A stretch of 64,000 nt of DNA from Lysinibacillus antri (GTDB taxonomy: Bacteria; Bacillota; Bacilli; Bacillales_A; Planococcaceae), in NCBI RefSeq assembly GCF_003977595.1, contig NZ_RYYR01000013.1:1-64000 (forward strand), given 5' to 3'. This document shows positions 26,182 through 36,156 of this stretch, one piece after another. The stretch's first letter is position 1. Each line of letters starts with the position of its first letter. A program made the position numbers and the translations under genes. A model generated the notes under the pieces. That model saw only the letters and a list, made by a program, of their open reading frames with translations. It was not told the origin of the DNA and did no database searches.

Positions 26182-26640
26182 ATGAAATTACGTTCACCGA
26201 TGCCTGAATTAGAAGGCGCAACAAAGTGGTTAAATGGTCAAGTATCAAAACAAGATTTAGTCGGCGAAAAACCAACATTAATTCACTTTTGGTCTGTTAG
26301 TTGCCATTTATGTAAAGAGGCAATGCCAGATGTAAACAACTTCCGTGACCAATACAAAGAAGAGCTAAATGTAATCGCGGTTCATATGCCACGCTCTGAA
26401 GAAGATACAGACTTAGACCAAATTGAAAAAGTAGCAGCTCAATTTGATATTTTTCAACCGATCTTTGTAGATAACGACATGAAATTGACAGATGCATTTG
26501 AAAATCAATACGTACCAGCTTATTATGTATTCGATAAATCAGGCGTATTACGTCATTTCCAAGCTGGTGGCAGCGGAATGAAAATGTTAGAAAAACGTGT
26601 TAACCGTGTATTAGACGAAGTTCGTAACGAACAACAATAA
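26182..26640 (+). CDS. ykuV: Thiol-disulfide oxidoreductase YkuV
   Basis: A 152-residue thioredoxin-fold protein. The redox motif is CHLC (Cys41/Cys44) in FWSVSCHLCKEAMP, and the cis-Pro region reads YVPAYYVFDKSG. The C-terminus (FQAGGSGMKMLEKRVNRVL) closely matches B. subtilis YkuV, a cytosolic thiol-disulfide oxidoreductase. AAGGAGG before the ATG at 26182 fixes the start. It probably works with, or is regenerated alongside, YkuU. Confidence 0.9.
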   Translation: MKLRSPMPELEGATKWLNGQVSKQDLVGEKPTLIHFWSVSCHLCKEAMPDVNNFRDQYKEELNVIAVHMPRSEEDTDLDQIEKVAAQFDIFQPIFVDNDMKLTDAFENQYVPAYYVFDKSGVLRHFQAGGSGMKMLEKRVNRVLDEVRNEQQ

Positions 26641-26649
26641 TGCAATAAG

Positions 26650-26686
26650 AACGTGAGGGGTTTTGTTACCCTCGCGTTTTTATTTT
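26650..26686 (+). terminator. Intrinsic terminator of ykuV
   Basis: ACGTGAGGG pairs with CCCTCGCGT across a short loop, followed by TTTTATTTT. Confidence 0.8.
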
Positions 26687-26828
26687 GTCTAAATAAATCA
26701 ATGCACAAAGTAAGCTTATAAATAAAAGTTATAACAACTATTAAAATTATCAAATATTTTTATTAACAATACATCGATATAATGAGGATAGATTTAACAA
26801 TAAATTCCAAACCAAGGAGATGGTAGTA

Positions 26829-27599
26829 ATGTCCAATAAAGTAAAGGATCAGTGGAATGCTGCATTATACGACCAAAGTCATTCATTTGTATCGAAATTC
26901 GGAAGTAATATTGTTGAGTTATTAAACGCATCAGTAGGCGAAGAAATTTTAGACCTTGGTTGTGGGACAGGAGATATAGCAAATCAATTATTTAATAAAG
27001 GCGTTCATATTTTAGGAATTGATAAATCGGAAAATATGGTTTCTGCTGCAAAAGAAAAATATCCCCACATCCCATTTAAAGTAGAAGATGCAACAGAAAT
27101 TGATTATGATCGACAGTTCGACGCCGTTTTCTCAAATGCCACTTTACATTGGGTAAAAAATCCGAGTAAGGCTCTAGCAAGTATCTACAAAGGTTTAAAA
27201 AGAGGTGGACGATTTGTTGCTGAATTTGGTGGGAAAGGGAATGTGGCCATCATTACCAATGAAATAGTTCAGCAAATGCAACAAACAGGCTTTGAATTTG
27301 AGGAAGAAAGATTCCCTTGGTTTTATCCAAGTATTGCTGAATATACAACGTTAATGGAGAAAGCAGGATTTCGTGTTATTTTCGCGCAGCATATTGATCG
27401 CCCAACACCATTAGAAGGAGAAGATGGATTGAAAAATTGGATAACGATGTTTGGAATGGATTTGTTAAAAGGAATTGATGAAGAGATGAAAAATCAAATC
27501 ATAACGAATGTAGAAAATGCTTTAAAACCAATCCTGTATAAAGATAGTGGCTGGGAAGCGGATTATAAAAGAATTAGAGTAATTGGTATAAAAGAGTAA
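26829..27599 (+). CDS. Class I SAM-dependent methyltransferase
   Basis: A 256-residue protein of the class I methyltransferase fold. Motif I is ILDLGCGTGDIANQL (near 43-57), motif II GIDKSENMVSAAK, and motif post-I/III FDAVFSNATLHWVKNP, as in trans-aconitate or UbiE-like enzymes. The substrate is unknown. The start ATG at 26829 follows AAGGAG, and the in-frame ATG at 26820 is too close to that site. Monocistronic between ykuV and ktrC. Confidence 0.8.
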   Translation: MSNKVKDQWNAALYDQSHSFVSKFGSNIVELLNASVGEEILDLGCGTGDIANQLFNKGVHILGIDKSENMVSAAKEKYPHIPFKVEDATEIDYDRQFDAVFSNATLHWVKNPSKALASIYKGLKRGGRFVAEFGGKGNVAIITNEIVQQMQQTGFEFEEERFPWFYPSIAEYTTLMEKAGFRVIFAQHIDRPTPLEGEDGLKNWITMFGMDLLKGIDEEMKNQIITNVENALKPILYKDSGWEADYKRIRVIGIKE

Positions 27600-27679
27600 A
27601 AGAGGCCAAATAATCAAAGTTTGTACAAACATAATGAGTACGTTAAAATAGTACCAAATAGTTTGGTGCGGAGGATATT

Positions 27680-28339
27680 ATGAAAAAGGAATTTGTAGTA
27701 ATTGGTCTTGGGAGATTTGGAGGAAGTATTGTTAGGGAGCTTGTTCGACTAGGTGCGGATGTATTAGCAATCGATTCTTCAACAGAACGTGTCGATGAGT
27801 TTGCAAAAATTGCAACACAAGCTGTGATTGCAGATACTTCAGATGAAGAAGTGATTAAAACGCTTGGCATACGAAATTTTGAACATGTGATTGTTGCAAT
27901 TGGCGAGAATATCCAAGCAAGTATCTTAACAACGATCATATTAAAAGAATTAGGGGTTCAACAAATTACGGTCAAGGCACAAAACGATTATCATGCAAAA
28001 GTATTACGAAAAATTGGGGCCGATAATGTTGTTCATCCAGAGCGTGATATGGGCATTCGAATTGCAAATAATATGATGTCGAATAACGTGCTGGATTACT
28101 TAGAACTTTCGGATGAACATTCCATTATGGAGATTAAAGCGAATGATCGAATCGCAGGCTATTCTCTGATTGATTTAGATATTCGTGCGAAATATGGAAT
28201 CAACATTGTCGGCATTAAACGAGGAGAAAGTATTATAATTTCTCCAGCTGCAGAAGATAAAATTTTGTTAGGCGATATTTTATTAGTGATTGGTGCAGAT
28301 GTGGATATTAATCGATTTGTTAAAAAGGCGATGAGCTAA
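27680..28339 (+). CDS. ktrC: Potassium uptake regulatory subunit KtrC (TrkA-N/RCK)
   Basis: A 219-residue cytoplasmic RCK protein. The N-terminal Rossmann domain has GLGRFGGSIVREL (9-21) with an acidic VLAIDSS strand end. The C-terminal RCK_C domain occupies about 135-219. It gates a KtrB/KtrD-type K+ channel, whose gene is not in the window. Its place before rnjA matches B. subtilis ykqB (ktrC), although here about 2.7 kb of foreign DNA separates the two. RCK_C domains of this family bind c-di-AMP, which ties in functionally with darB. Confidence 0.88.
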   Translation: MKKEFVVIGLGRFGGSIVRELVRLGADVLAIDSSTERVDEFAKIATQAVIADTSDEEVIKTLGIRNFEHVIVAIGENIQASILTTIILKELGVQQITVKAQNDYHAKVLRKIGADNVVHPERDMGIRIANNMMSNNVLDYLELSDEHSIMEIKANDRIAGYSLIDLDIRAKYGINIVGIKRGESIIISPAAEDKILLGDILLVIGADVDINRFVKKAMS

Positions 28340-28433
28340 TAAATAGAGAAATCTCAATGTAACAATAAGTAGGTGAGTTTCTCAAGGTTATTCATTTTTG
28401 TTGTTGGTATAGGCAGATATTAGAAGGGGAGGG

Positions 28434-28466
28434 GCTATCCAGAAAGTATTACACTTTCTGGATAGC
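28434..28466. other. Strong hairpin downstream of ktrC
   Basis: GCTATCCAGAAAGT pairs perfectly with ACTTTCTGGATAGC. No T-tract follows on the plus strand, so it may be a terminator relic, an RNA-stabilising hairpin, or the end of an inserted segment. It marks the left part of the region that interrupts the ktrC-rnjA neighbourhood. Confidence 0.45.
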
Positions 28467-28546
28467 TATGCTTCTAATGATATAATTTTGCTGAAAATTT
28501 GTGCTCCTGCGGTAGTAACAATAAATTGCCACTATCCTCGTCGCAA

Positions 28547-28582
28547 GGGGGCGTTCGAAAATCACTTCGGACGCCCCTTTCT
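28547..28582 (+). terminator. Intrinsic terminator
   Basis: GGGGGCGTTCGAA pairs with TTCGGACGCCCC across AATCAC, followed by TTTCTTT on the plus strand. It may end read-through from ktrC or belong to a gene lost from this island. Confidence 0.65.
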
Positions 28583-28639
28583 TTACTTTTGCTAAAGCTC
28601 TCGTTACTTCAATGACATATATTTAGGGTATTCTGTAAC

Positions 28640-28930
28640 TTCCTAAGCCGGATTCCAAGCTATTTCCCACAAATGTTCGTCTGGGTCTTGGAAGTATCCA
28701 CAGTATCCTCCCAAAAGGTATCCTGTACTGGAACTATAGTTATTGCACCGGCCCTCTTTGCCTGTTCCGTTACCCCCATTGACCTCTTCTTTACTTCCAA
28801 CATTATGACCAATTGTAAATTCAGTTGGGCTTATTCCTCCAGTAAAATAATATTAGTATTACTCAATTTGACGTATCTAATTATGACTCTTTTAGTTAAT
28901 GGGAGTCCACTAACTAAAAGGGATACTATC
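28640..28930 (-). pseudogene. VOC (glyoxalase/bleomycin resistance) family pseudogene
   Basis: The minus strand encodes, in three frames, consecutive pieces of a VOC-family protein. These are GLPLTKRVIIRYVKLSNTNI, then FTGGISPTEFTIGHNVGSKE, then VTEQAKRAGAITIVPVQDTF, and finally GYCGYFQDPDEHLWEIAWNP, the typical C-terminus with its metal-ligand Glu. At least three frameshifts separate the blocks and the N-terminus is missing. A plus-strand frame across the same bases is a shadow. Confidence 0.75.
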
Positions 28931-29062
28931 CAAAATGAATCGTTGAGGGAATAATAATATAAATTTTATTGGATTTTATAATTATTTCCCCCAACTTTTG
29001 CATCCTTTTTGCGATCATTATCGCCTATTAAGTACAAAAAGAAGCAAGGAGGTGTTCCTACA

Positions 29063-29611
29063 TTGGAACTTAATGACATTATGAAAAGGATACGAAAAGG
29101 AGAAGACGAGGCGTTTGCTGAACTTGTTCACCCTCATATCGAAAGGGCATATCGGACAAGTTACAGTCTTCTCGGATCGAAGGAACTTGCTGAGGAAGTT
29201 GTCCAGAACAGTATGTTAGAAGCGTACCGGTATATAAAAGATGGAAAGGGAATCCAATTTTTCCCCACCTGGTTTAGTCGCCTCGTTTCTCATCGTTCGA
29301 TTGATATGATGAGGAAAATCGGAAGACTGAAGGAAAGTGAGCTCGAAACCAAACATCATGGACATACCTCAGGAGCCATGGATGAAGCGATTATAAACGA
29401 AACGAGGTCTGAAATTGAAATGAGTATACATAGCCTCGAAAACAGTGACTATCGGAACGTCCTCCTCCTCTATTATTATCAGGAACATACCGTACAAGAA
29501 GTAGCTGAAATGCTCTGTCTCAACCCATCTACAGTGAAAAGCCATCTGAGGCGGGCACGGATTGCTCTAAAGGAAAGATTAATGAAAAATCTAGCTATGG
29601 GGGTGAACTAA
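29063..29611 (+). CDS. ECF-like RNA polymerase sigma factor
   Basis: A 182-residue sigma-70 family protein of the extracytoplasmic-function type. Region 2 spans about 10-80 (AFAELVHPHIERAYRTSYSL, GKGIQFFPTWFSRLVSHRSID). Region 4 spans about 120-178 (LLYYYQEHTVQEVAEMLCLN, STVKSHLRRAR). The TTG at 29063 follows AAGGAGGTG and is taken as start, although the frame is open upstream. The next gene begins 2 nt downstream, and a membrane protein in that place is usually its anti-sigma factor. Codon use is visibly GC-richer than in the neighbours, which points to transfer. Confidence 0.85.
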   Translation: MELNDIMKRIRKGEDEAFAELVHPHIERAYRTSYSLLGSKELAEEVVQNSMLEAYRYIKDGKGIQFFPTWFSRLVSHRSIDMMRKIGRLKESELETKHHGHTSGAMDEAIINETRSEIEMSIHSLENSDYRNVLLLYYYQEHTVQEVAEMLCLNPSTVKSHLRRARIALKERLMKNLAMGVN

Positions 29612-29613
29612 CT

Positions 29614-30654
29614 ATGAAAGTTGATAATTTGTTGAAAAAGGGCATCGAAAAAGATATGGAACAAATCAAGGCTCCATTGTCTCTATACACTTTCGCAGAA
29701 AATATTAAGGAAGAAAATATGAAAATGGCTATGTCTGTTAAGGTAACGAACAACGCTAAAAAGAAGAAAAAGAGGAACTTCAAATTTATCAGTGCGGCTA
29801 TCGTCGGAATCGGAATCTTAACTGGAAGTGCCTTTCTCAACCCGTCCATGGCGGAAATGGCATCCAAGATACCGTACCTCGGACAAGTATTTAAGCAAAA
29901 GCCGGCTACCCAAGTGATGTACGAAAGACTTCTAAATGAAAACTATCAGGATATCGGTATCACCGAAACTCCTGGTGACGTGGTAAATTATGAGGTCCGT
30001 ATTAAGGGAGCGACTGAAGAAGTGAATCGTGAAAGAGAGAATATCACTTCAATCGTCGAGAGTATCCTAGAAAGTCGCGGTTATGACAACTATAAAATCA
30101 CAGTTAAAGCCAATAGGTCAGAATATATACCTCTTACGGAAGAAGAGAAGAAAATGACAGAACTAGCTAGCATCCTTGAAAAGGAACTGAAGTTGAAAGG
30201 TTATGACATTATTGGAGCGAACCCATTCGATTCGGAAATAGAAATTCGTATCCCTGCAACGGAAATGCGGGTGGAAGAAATCAAAGCGGATACATTTGAA
30301 ATTGCTAAAATGAACGGAATCAACAAATCTGTGAAACTTGACATTATTGACACCGAGGTTTCGGCACGCCAAAACCAATGGATGAATTATCTTAGTAGTA
30401 TCGGTGAAGGACTCGCTTCTAAAAAGGAATTTAAAGTGACTAACTACGGATTCAGCTATAAAAATCAAAAGATGAAAATTTTCATCTATACGAGCATGAA
30501 TCAAAACGATTCATTCGCTAAAGAGACGGTCGTTAAAATTAAAAAGGAAATTCAATCTTTCTTATCTAGTGAAGAGGTGAGGAATTCAATCATTGGGGAA
30601 GAAACATATGAGCTTCACATCACCGATAAAAAAAAGCAGGATTTCCAATTTTAA
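29614..30654 (+). CDS. Membrane protein, putative anti-sigma factor partner
   Basis: A 346-residue protein with a charged N-terminal cytoplasmic part (1-50), a basic patch KKKKKRN, and one transmembrane helix (about 55-73; FISAAIVGIGILTGSAFLNP). A long extracytoplasmic part (about 75-346), rich in charged residues with two possible repeated alpha/beta units, follows. The layout resembles DUF4179/DUF4030-type proteins encoded beside ECF sigma factors in bacilli. The anti-sigma role is inferred from position (2-nt gap) and topology. No zinc-binding anti-sigma motif is visible. GC-rich codon use matches the sigma gene. Confidence 0.65.
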   Translation: MKVDNLLKKGIEKDMEQIKAPLSLYTFAENIKEENMKMAMSVKVTNNAKKKKKRNFKFISAAIVGIGILTGSAFLNPSMAEMASKIPYLGQVFKQKPATQVMYERLLNENYQDIGITETPGDVVNYEVRIKGATEEVNRERENITSIVESILESRGYDNYKITVKANRSEYIPLTEEEKKMTELASILEKELKLKGYDIIGANPFDSEIEIRIPATEMRVEEIKADTFEIAKMNGINKSVKLDIIDTEVSARQNQWMNYLSSIGEGLASKKEFKVTNYGFSYKNQKMKIFIYTSMNQNDSFAKETVVKIKKEIQSFLSSEEVRNSIIGEETYELHITDKKKQDFQF

Positions 30655-30831
30655 TAGCAAAGAAGCGATCAATTTGTCCGTTTTTCTTTGGTTTTACTAT
30701 CAGAATATTTAGCGCATTTCATAGATGTATATTAAGAAGGTGAAGAAAGCGATTCGTTTTCTTTACCTCTTTTTTTGTGAATTTCAGAGATCCAAAGGGA
30801 ACTAGTAATGAAATTCTATTATCGGGCGAAG

Positions 30832-30905
30832 TTTGGCTAAAATTTAGATGAATTTGACTAATAATTAGTCGGATTTGGCTAATATTCTGTTCAATTTGAC
30901 TAATA
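30832..30905 (+). repeat. 21-bp-phased TTTGGCTAA/TTTGACTAA repeat array
   Basis: Four copies start at 30832 (TTTGGCTAA), 30853 (TTTGACTAA), 30874 (TTTGGCTAA) and 30895 (TTTGACTAA), exactly 21 bp apart. The period and the TTTGGC core are shared with the array at 20778-20870, and the location between convergent genes is the same. The remaining sequence of 30655-31007 holds no gene. Confidence 0.7.
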
Positions 30906-30957
30906 TAGAGTAAATAAAAGTAGTTTTGTATACAATTTTATAGTTTCTCTACAATAA

Positions 30958-30994
30958 AAGAACCACCTCCAATGAATTTCGGAGGTGGTTCTTA
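30958..30994 (-). terminator. Intrinsic terminator of rnjA
   Basis: AAGAACCACCTCC pairs with GGAGGTGGTTCTT. On the minus strand the stem is followed by TTTATTG, 14 nt after the rnjA stop. Confidence 0.8.
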
Positions 30995-31007
30995 ACTCGC
31001 CGTCTTA

Positions 31008-32675
31008 TTATACTTCCATAATAATCGGAAGAATCATTGGGCGACGTTTTGTTTTTTCAAATAAATATGGACCTAAAACATCAGTAATTTCATTTTTCAA
31101 TTCAGTCCATTGTGTAGACTTTTCTTGAATCATATTATTTAAATGAACGTTTAACACTTTTTGTGCTTCATTAATTAACGTTCCTGATTCACGCATATAG
31201 ACAAAGCCTCGTGAAATAATGTCTGGCCCCGCTACTAGCTTTTGCTTCTTCATATCGACACTCACCACTACAATGACAAGCCCTTCTTCAGAGAGAATGC
31301 GTCTGTCGCGTAGAACGATATTGCCTATGTCGCCAATTCCACTACCATCAATGTATACATCGCCAGAAGGAATTCGCCCGGCAACATGTGCTTCGTTAGG
31401 ACTTAAAGCTAATACGTCGCCATTTTCCATAACAAATGTATTTTCTGGTAATACATCACAATCAACGGCAAGATTCGTATGCATTTTTAACATACGGTAT
31501 TCACCATGAATTGGCATGAAGAATTTTGGTTTAATCAGTCGAAGCATTAACTTTTGTTCTTCTTGTGAGCCGTGACCCGATGTATGAATATTATTTAATG
31601 AACCAGAGATTACTTCTGCACCTGCACGGAACAATAGGTTAATAATTTTATTAACGCTCATTGTATTTCCAGGGATTGGGGAAGATGAAAATACAACTGT
31701 ATCGCCTGGTTGAATTTGAATTTGACGGTGAGTTCCGTTTGCAATACGTGATAGGGCTGCCATTGGTTCACCTTGAGAGCCTGTACATAAAATCATGACT
31801 TCATTTGCTGGAAGACGATTAATTGTTTGTGCATCAACAAATGTTTCTTTCGGTGCAGTAATGTAGCCTAATTCTCGTCCGATTGAAATGGCATTGTCCA
31901 TTGAACGGCCAAACACAGCAATTTTTCTACCGTGTTGTGCAGCTGCATCTGTTACTTGTTGTAGTCGGTGAATATTGGATGCGAATGTAGCAAAAATAAT
32001 ACGACCTTCTACTTTCCGTAAAATATCATGGATGCTTTCACCAACTTTACGTTCAGACATTGTAAAGTTTGGTACTTCAGAATTTGTACTGTCCGATAAC
32101 AAACAAAGAACACCGTCTCGGCCGATTTCTGCCATCTTTGTTAAATTCGCTGGTTCACCCACAGGAGTAAAATCAAATTTAAAGTCTCCTGTATGTACGA
32201 TATTACCAGGAGGAGTTTTTACAACTATTCCATAAGCATCTGGAATACTATGGGTTGTACGGAAGAAACTAACGGACGTTTTTCTGAATTTAATCACGTC
32301 ATCTTCTTGGATTTCGATTAATTTTGTTGTGCGCAATAAGCCATGTTCATCCAGCTTATTTCTTAATAATCCAAGAGCAAGTTTCCCGCCATATACTGGG
32401 ATATTTACTTGTCGCAGAAGATATGGAATCCCACCAATATGGTCTTCATGTCCGTGCGTAATAAATAAACCTTTAATTTTGTCTGCATTTCGTACTAAAT
32501 ATGTGTAATCCGGAATTACATAATCGATCCCTAATAGGTCGTCTTCCGGAAATTTAATTCCAGCATCAATGACAATAATTTCATCCTGGAATTGAACTGC
32601 GTATGTGTTTTTACCGATTTCGCCTAGTCCGCCAAGTGCGAAAACAGCTGCTTGATCATTTTTAACGAACTTCAT
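31008..32675 (-). CDS. rnjA: Ribonuclease J1
   Basis: The 555-residue metallo-beta-lactamase/beta-CASP nuclease RNase J1 acts as a 5'-3' exonuclease and endonuclease in mRNA decay and rRNA maturation. The zinc motif is [10 protein letters not shown] (73-82), with further ligands in the [10 protein letters not shown] and HTGDFKFD segments. Beta-CASP motifs SGHGSQEEQ and PIHGEYR lie near 365-395. The C-terminal domain closes with [13 protein letters not shown]. It follows rpoY by 6 nt, a conserved pairing. GGAG lies somewhat far (about 15 nt) from the ATG, which suggests coupled translation. Confidence 0.96.
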   Translation of the reverse strand: MKFVKNDQAAVFALGGLGEIGKNTYAVQFQDEIIVIDAGIKFPEDDLLGIDYVIPDYTYLVRNADKIKGLFITHGHEDHIGGIPYLLRQVNIPVYGGKLALGLLRNKLDEHGLLRTTKLIEIQEDDVIKFRKTSVSFFRTTHSIPDAYGIVVKTPPGNIVHTGDFKFDFTPVGEPANLTKMAEIGRDGVLCLLSDSTNSEVPNFTMSERKVGESIHDILRKVEGRIIFATFASNIHRLQQVTDAAAQHGRKIAVFGRSMDNAISIGRELGYITAPKETFVDAQTINRLPANEVMILCTGSQGEPMAALSRIANGTHRQIQIQPGDTVVFSSSPIPGNTMSVNKIINLLFRAGAEVISGSLNNIHTSGHGSQEEQKLMLRLIKPKFFMPIHGEYRMLKMHTNLAVDCDVLPENTFVMENGDVLALSPNEAHVAGRIPSGDVYIDGSGIGDIGNIVLRDRRILSEEGLVIVVVSVDMKKQKLVAGPDIISRGFVYMRESGTLINEAQKVLNVHLNNMIQEKSTQWTELKNEITDVLGPYLFEKTKRRPMILPIIMEV

Positions 32676-32681
32676 ATTCGC

Positions 32682-32891
32682 TTATGCATTCTCCAAACGG
32701 AAGTTCGGGCTGTTTTTTTCGTATTCTAAATAGTTACCCTCAAGTAATTGAATATATTCAATATTAAGGTTTCTGTCTTTAAGATATTGGCGGACTTCTC
32801 TTTCAGAAGATGCTTCTAAATAAAGACTTTTCGTATTTTCGCGAACTGGTACTTCATTAGCATTTTCTTGATAATAAACTTTGTAAATCAT
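32682..32891 (-). CDS. rpoY: RNA polymerase epsilon subunit
   Basis: A 69-residue protein starting [19 protein letters not shown], which matches the RpoY/YkzG (DUF1447) family. It is the small epsilon subunit of firmicute RNA polymerase that binds near the secondary channel. The compact fold and [11 protein letters not shown]-terminal motif are conserved. GGAGAG precedes the ATG. It is first in the operon with rnjA, as in B. subtilis ykzG-ykqC. Confidence 0.93.
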   Translation of the reverse strand: MIYKVYYQENANEVPVRENTKSLYLEASSEREVRQYLKDRNLNIEYIQLLEGNYLEYEKNSPNFRLENA

Positions 32892-33010
32892 GATTTCTCT
32901 CCTTTAATTACGTACATTATCGTGCAATCATAATTTTTCCACTTAATGTGAAACTATTCAATATGATGCATTTCCTTTATCTTATCATGCAAGTCCTTTA
33001 AAATAAAGAA

Positions 33011-33033
33011 AAGCCCTCCAATTTGAAGGGCTT
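33011..33033 (-). terminator. Intrinsic terminator of the small peptide gene
   Basis: AAGCCCT and AGGGCTT pair around CCAATTTGA. On the minus strand the stem is followed by TTCTTTATTTT. It overlaps the stop codon of the 23-residue gene. Confidence 0.75.
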
Positions 33034-33103
33034 AAGCAATTGATTTTTTTCTGAGGATGCCATTTAATCGTTTCAAAATTCTCTTTTTGAGTCGTTTTAA
33101 CAT
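33032..33103 (-). CDS. Cationic 23-residue peptide
   Basis: A reading frame of 23 codons (MLKRLKKRILKRLNGI...) with 10 Lys/Arg and 8 Leu/Ile. This gives a strongly amphipathic, very basic helix. AAGGAGT lies 8 nt before the ATG. A consensus promoter (33125-33153) precedes it and a terminator overlaps its stop codon, so it is a complete separate transcription unit between rpoY and the divergent HAD gene. I do not recognise it. It could be a membrane-active or nucleic-acid-binding micropeptide, or an antimicrobial-like or toxin-type peptide. Nothing in the sequence decides between these. Confidence 0.65.
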   Translation of the reverse strand: MLKRLKKRILKRLNGILRKKSIA

Positions 33104-33124
33104 GGCACATCACTCCTTAATAAA

Positions 33125-33153
33125 AATATACTAACTATTTGTCTATATGTAAA
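33125..33153 (-). promoter_or_regulatory. Sigma-A promoter of the small peptide gene
   Basis: On the minus strand TTTACA (33153-33148), a 17-bp spacer and TATATT (33130-33125) form a near-consensus promoter, 21 nt from the start codon. A palindrome ATTTACATGTAAAT (33163-33176) lies just upstream and could be an operator for this gene or the divergent one. Confidence 0.65.
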
Positions 33154-33199
33154 GTGTTTTCCATTTACATGTAAATATGCGTAGAAAGGAAGAGAAGGG

Positions 33200-33973
33200 A
33201 TGAAAAACTCGATTTTATTTTTTGATGTAGATGGCACATTATATAACAGTGAGAAAAAAATTCCACCCCGAGCAAAAGAAGCACTGAAACAAGCACGATT
33301 AAATGGTTACGAAATTGCTATTGCAACAGGTAGAGCTCCTTTTATGATTCAATCAATTTTAGAAGAATTAGAGATCGATACATATGTAACGTTTAACGGA
33401 CAATATGTCGTGTATAAGGGGGAAGTTGTATTTACAGATAGTGTGGATCAAAATTATTTATCGGAAATTATTGAATTTGGTCATAAACGAAATCATCCGG
33501 TTGTTTTTATTGATGATCAGAAGATGATTGCTTCAGTTGAGGAGGATGATTTTATACAAAAAAGTTTAACTACTTTAAAATACCCATATCCAACGATTAA
33601 TCCATTATTTTATAGAGAAAATGCTGTTTATCAAACGCTGATTTTTATGGAAGAGAAGGATGAAGCTTTATACAGTGAGACCTTTGCTGATGTGAAATTT
33701 GTGCGTTGGCATCCATTTTCTTGCGATATTCTCCCAAAAGAAGGTTCCAAGGCGCGGGGGATTCAAAAATTATTACAGAAGATGAACATCCCGATTGAAA
33801 ATACTTTTGCATTTGGTGATGGGTTAAATGATATTGAAATGTTGCAAGCAGTAGGTACGGGTGTTGCGATGGGAAATGGTCACGAAAAGGCGAAAGAAGT
33901 GGCAGATGTCATTGCTGGTCATGTGGATGAAGATGGGTTAGCTAAAATTATGAAAGAATTAAACATTATCTAA
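33200..33973 (+). CDS. HAD-superfamily (Cof-type) phosphatase, YkrA-like
   Basis: A 257-residue HAD hydrolase of the Cof/type IIB subfamily. Motif I is FFDVDGTLYNSE (residues 7-18), motif II ATGRAP, and motif IV FGDGLNDIEML near 210, with a C2-type cap between. It probably dephosphorylates a sugar phosphate or flavin-type metabolite. The substrate is unknown. GGAAGAGAAGGG precedes the ATG. Position between rnjA-rpoY and defB matches B. subtilis ykrA. Confidence 0.87.
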   Translation: MKNSILFFDVDGTLYNSEKKIPPRAKEALKQARLNGYEIAIATGRAPFMIQSILEELEIDTYVTFNGQYVVYKGEVVFTDSVDQNYLSEIIEFGHKRNHPVVFIDDQKMIASVEEDDFIQKSLTTLKYPYPTINPLFYRENAVYQTLIFMEEKDEALYSETFADVKFVRWHPFSCDILPKEGSKARGIQKLLQKMNIPIENTFAFGDGLNDIEMLQAVGTGVAMGNGHEKAKEVADVIAGHVDEDGLAKIMKELNII

Positions 33974-34043
33974 TTCCTTACTATAGAATATGCGAAACAG
34001 TAAGCGATTGTTGGACTAACATTTAAACATTTTGTAAATAATG

Positions 34044-34078
34044 AAGGAGGTGCCATTTAATTTGGGCACCTCCTTTTG
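34044..34078 (+). terminator. Intrinsic terminator between HAD gene and defB
   Basis: AAGGAGGTGCC pairs with GGGCACCTCCTT across an AT loop, followed by TT. It lies between convergent genes and may serve both. Confidence 0.75.
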
Positions 34079-34088
34079 CTTTTCTTAT

Positions 34089-34646
34089 TTATTCACCGTC
34101 TAGTGGTAGCGAGTTTGGTACAGGGGCAAATGGATTTTCTTTATTGATATGATCATAAAACATGATGCCATTTAAATGGTCTAATTCATGTTGAAATGCA
34201 ATGGCAGGTAAGCCTTTTAATCGTAATTTTTTTTCTTCTCCATCGATTGTAAAGAACTTTGCAGTAATTCTCGCATAGCGCGGTACATACCCAGGTACTT
34301 GACGATCAACGGACAAACAGCCTTCACCAGTAGGAATATATGTTTTCTCTACAGAATGACTGACGATTTTTGGATTAATGGCAACAAAGCTTAATAATTC
34401 TCCATTGTCATTTTCTAAGTGTAGAGCAAACATTCTTTTTAATGAATTTACTTGATTAGCAGCTAATCCAATGCCTGAACGTAATCCGTATTTTTGTGCT
34501 ACTTCTGGGTTTTGACTATTGATTAAATACTCTAACATATCCGATGCAAGTTTTTGGTCCTCCTCCGTTAAAGGAAACGGAATCTCCTGTGCACGTGTTC
34601 GTAATGTAGGATGACCTTCACGAATAATATCTTCCATTAAAATCAT
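34089..34646 (-). CDS. defB: Peptide deformylase
   Basis: A 185-residue type 2 peptide deformylase that removes the N-formyl group from nascent proteins. All three metal motifs are intact: GIGLAANQ (58-65), EGCLSV (108-113, Cys110) and HELDH (153-157). The insertion typical of Gram-positive type 2 enzymes is present. GGAAG lies 8 nt before the ATG. The order ykrA-defB-pdh matches B. subtilis ykrA-ykrB-pdhA, but the intervening ykyA gene of that species is absent. Confidence 0.95.
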   Translation of the reverse strand: MILMEDIIREGHPTLRTRAQEIPFPLTEEDQKLASDMLEYLINSQNPEVAQKYGLRSGIGLAANQVNSLKRMFALHLENDNGELLSFVAINPKIVSHSVEKTYIPTGEGCLSVDRQVPGYVPRYARITAKFFTIDGEEKKLRLKGLPAIAFQHELDHLNGIMFYDHINKENPFAPVPNSLPLDGE

Positions 34647-36153
<1,507 letters not shown>

Positions 36154-36156
36154 CCT

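Noticed and set aside
28673-28954. Plus-strand 93-codon frame
   Set aside because: It is the complement of the VOC-family pseudogene on the minus strand and has no ribosome binding site.
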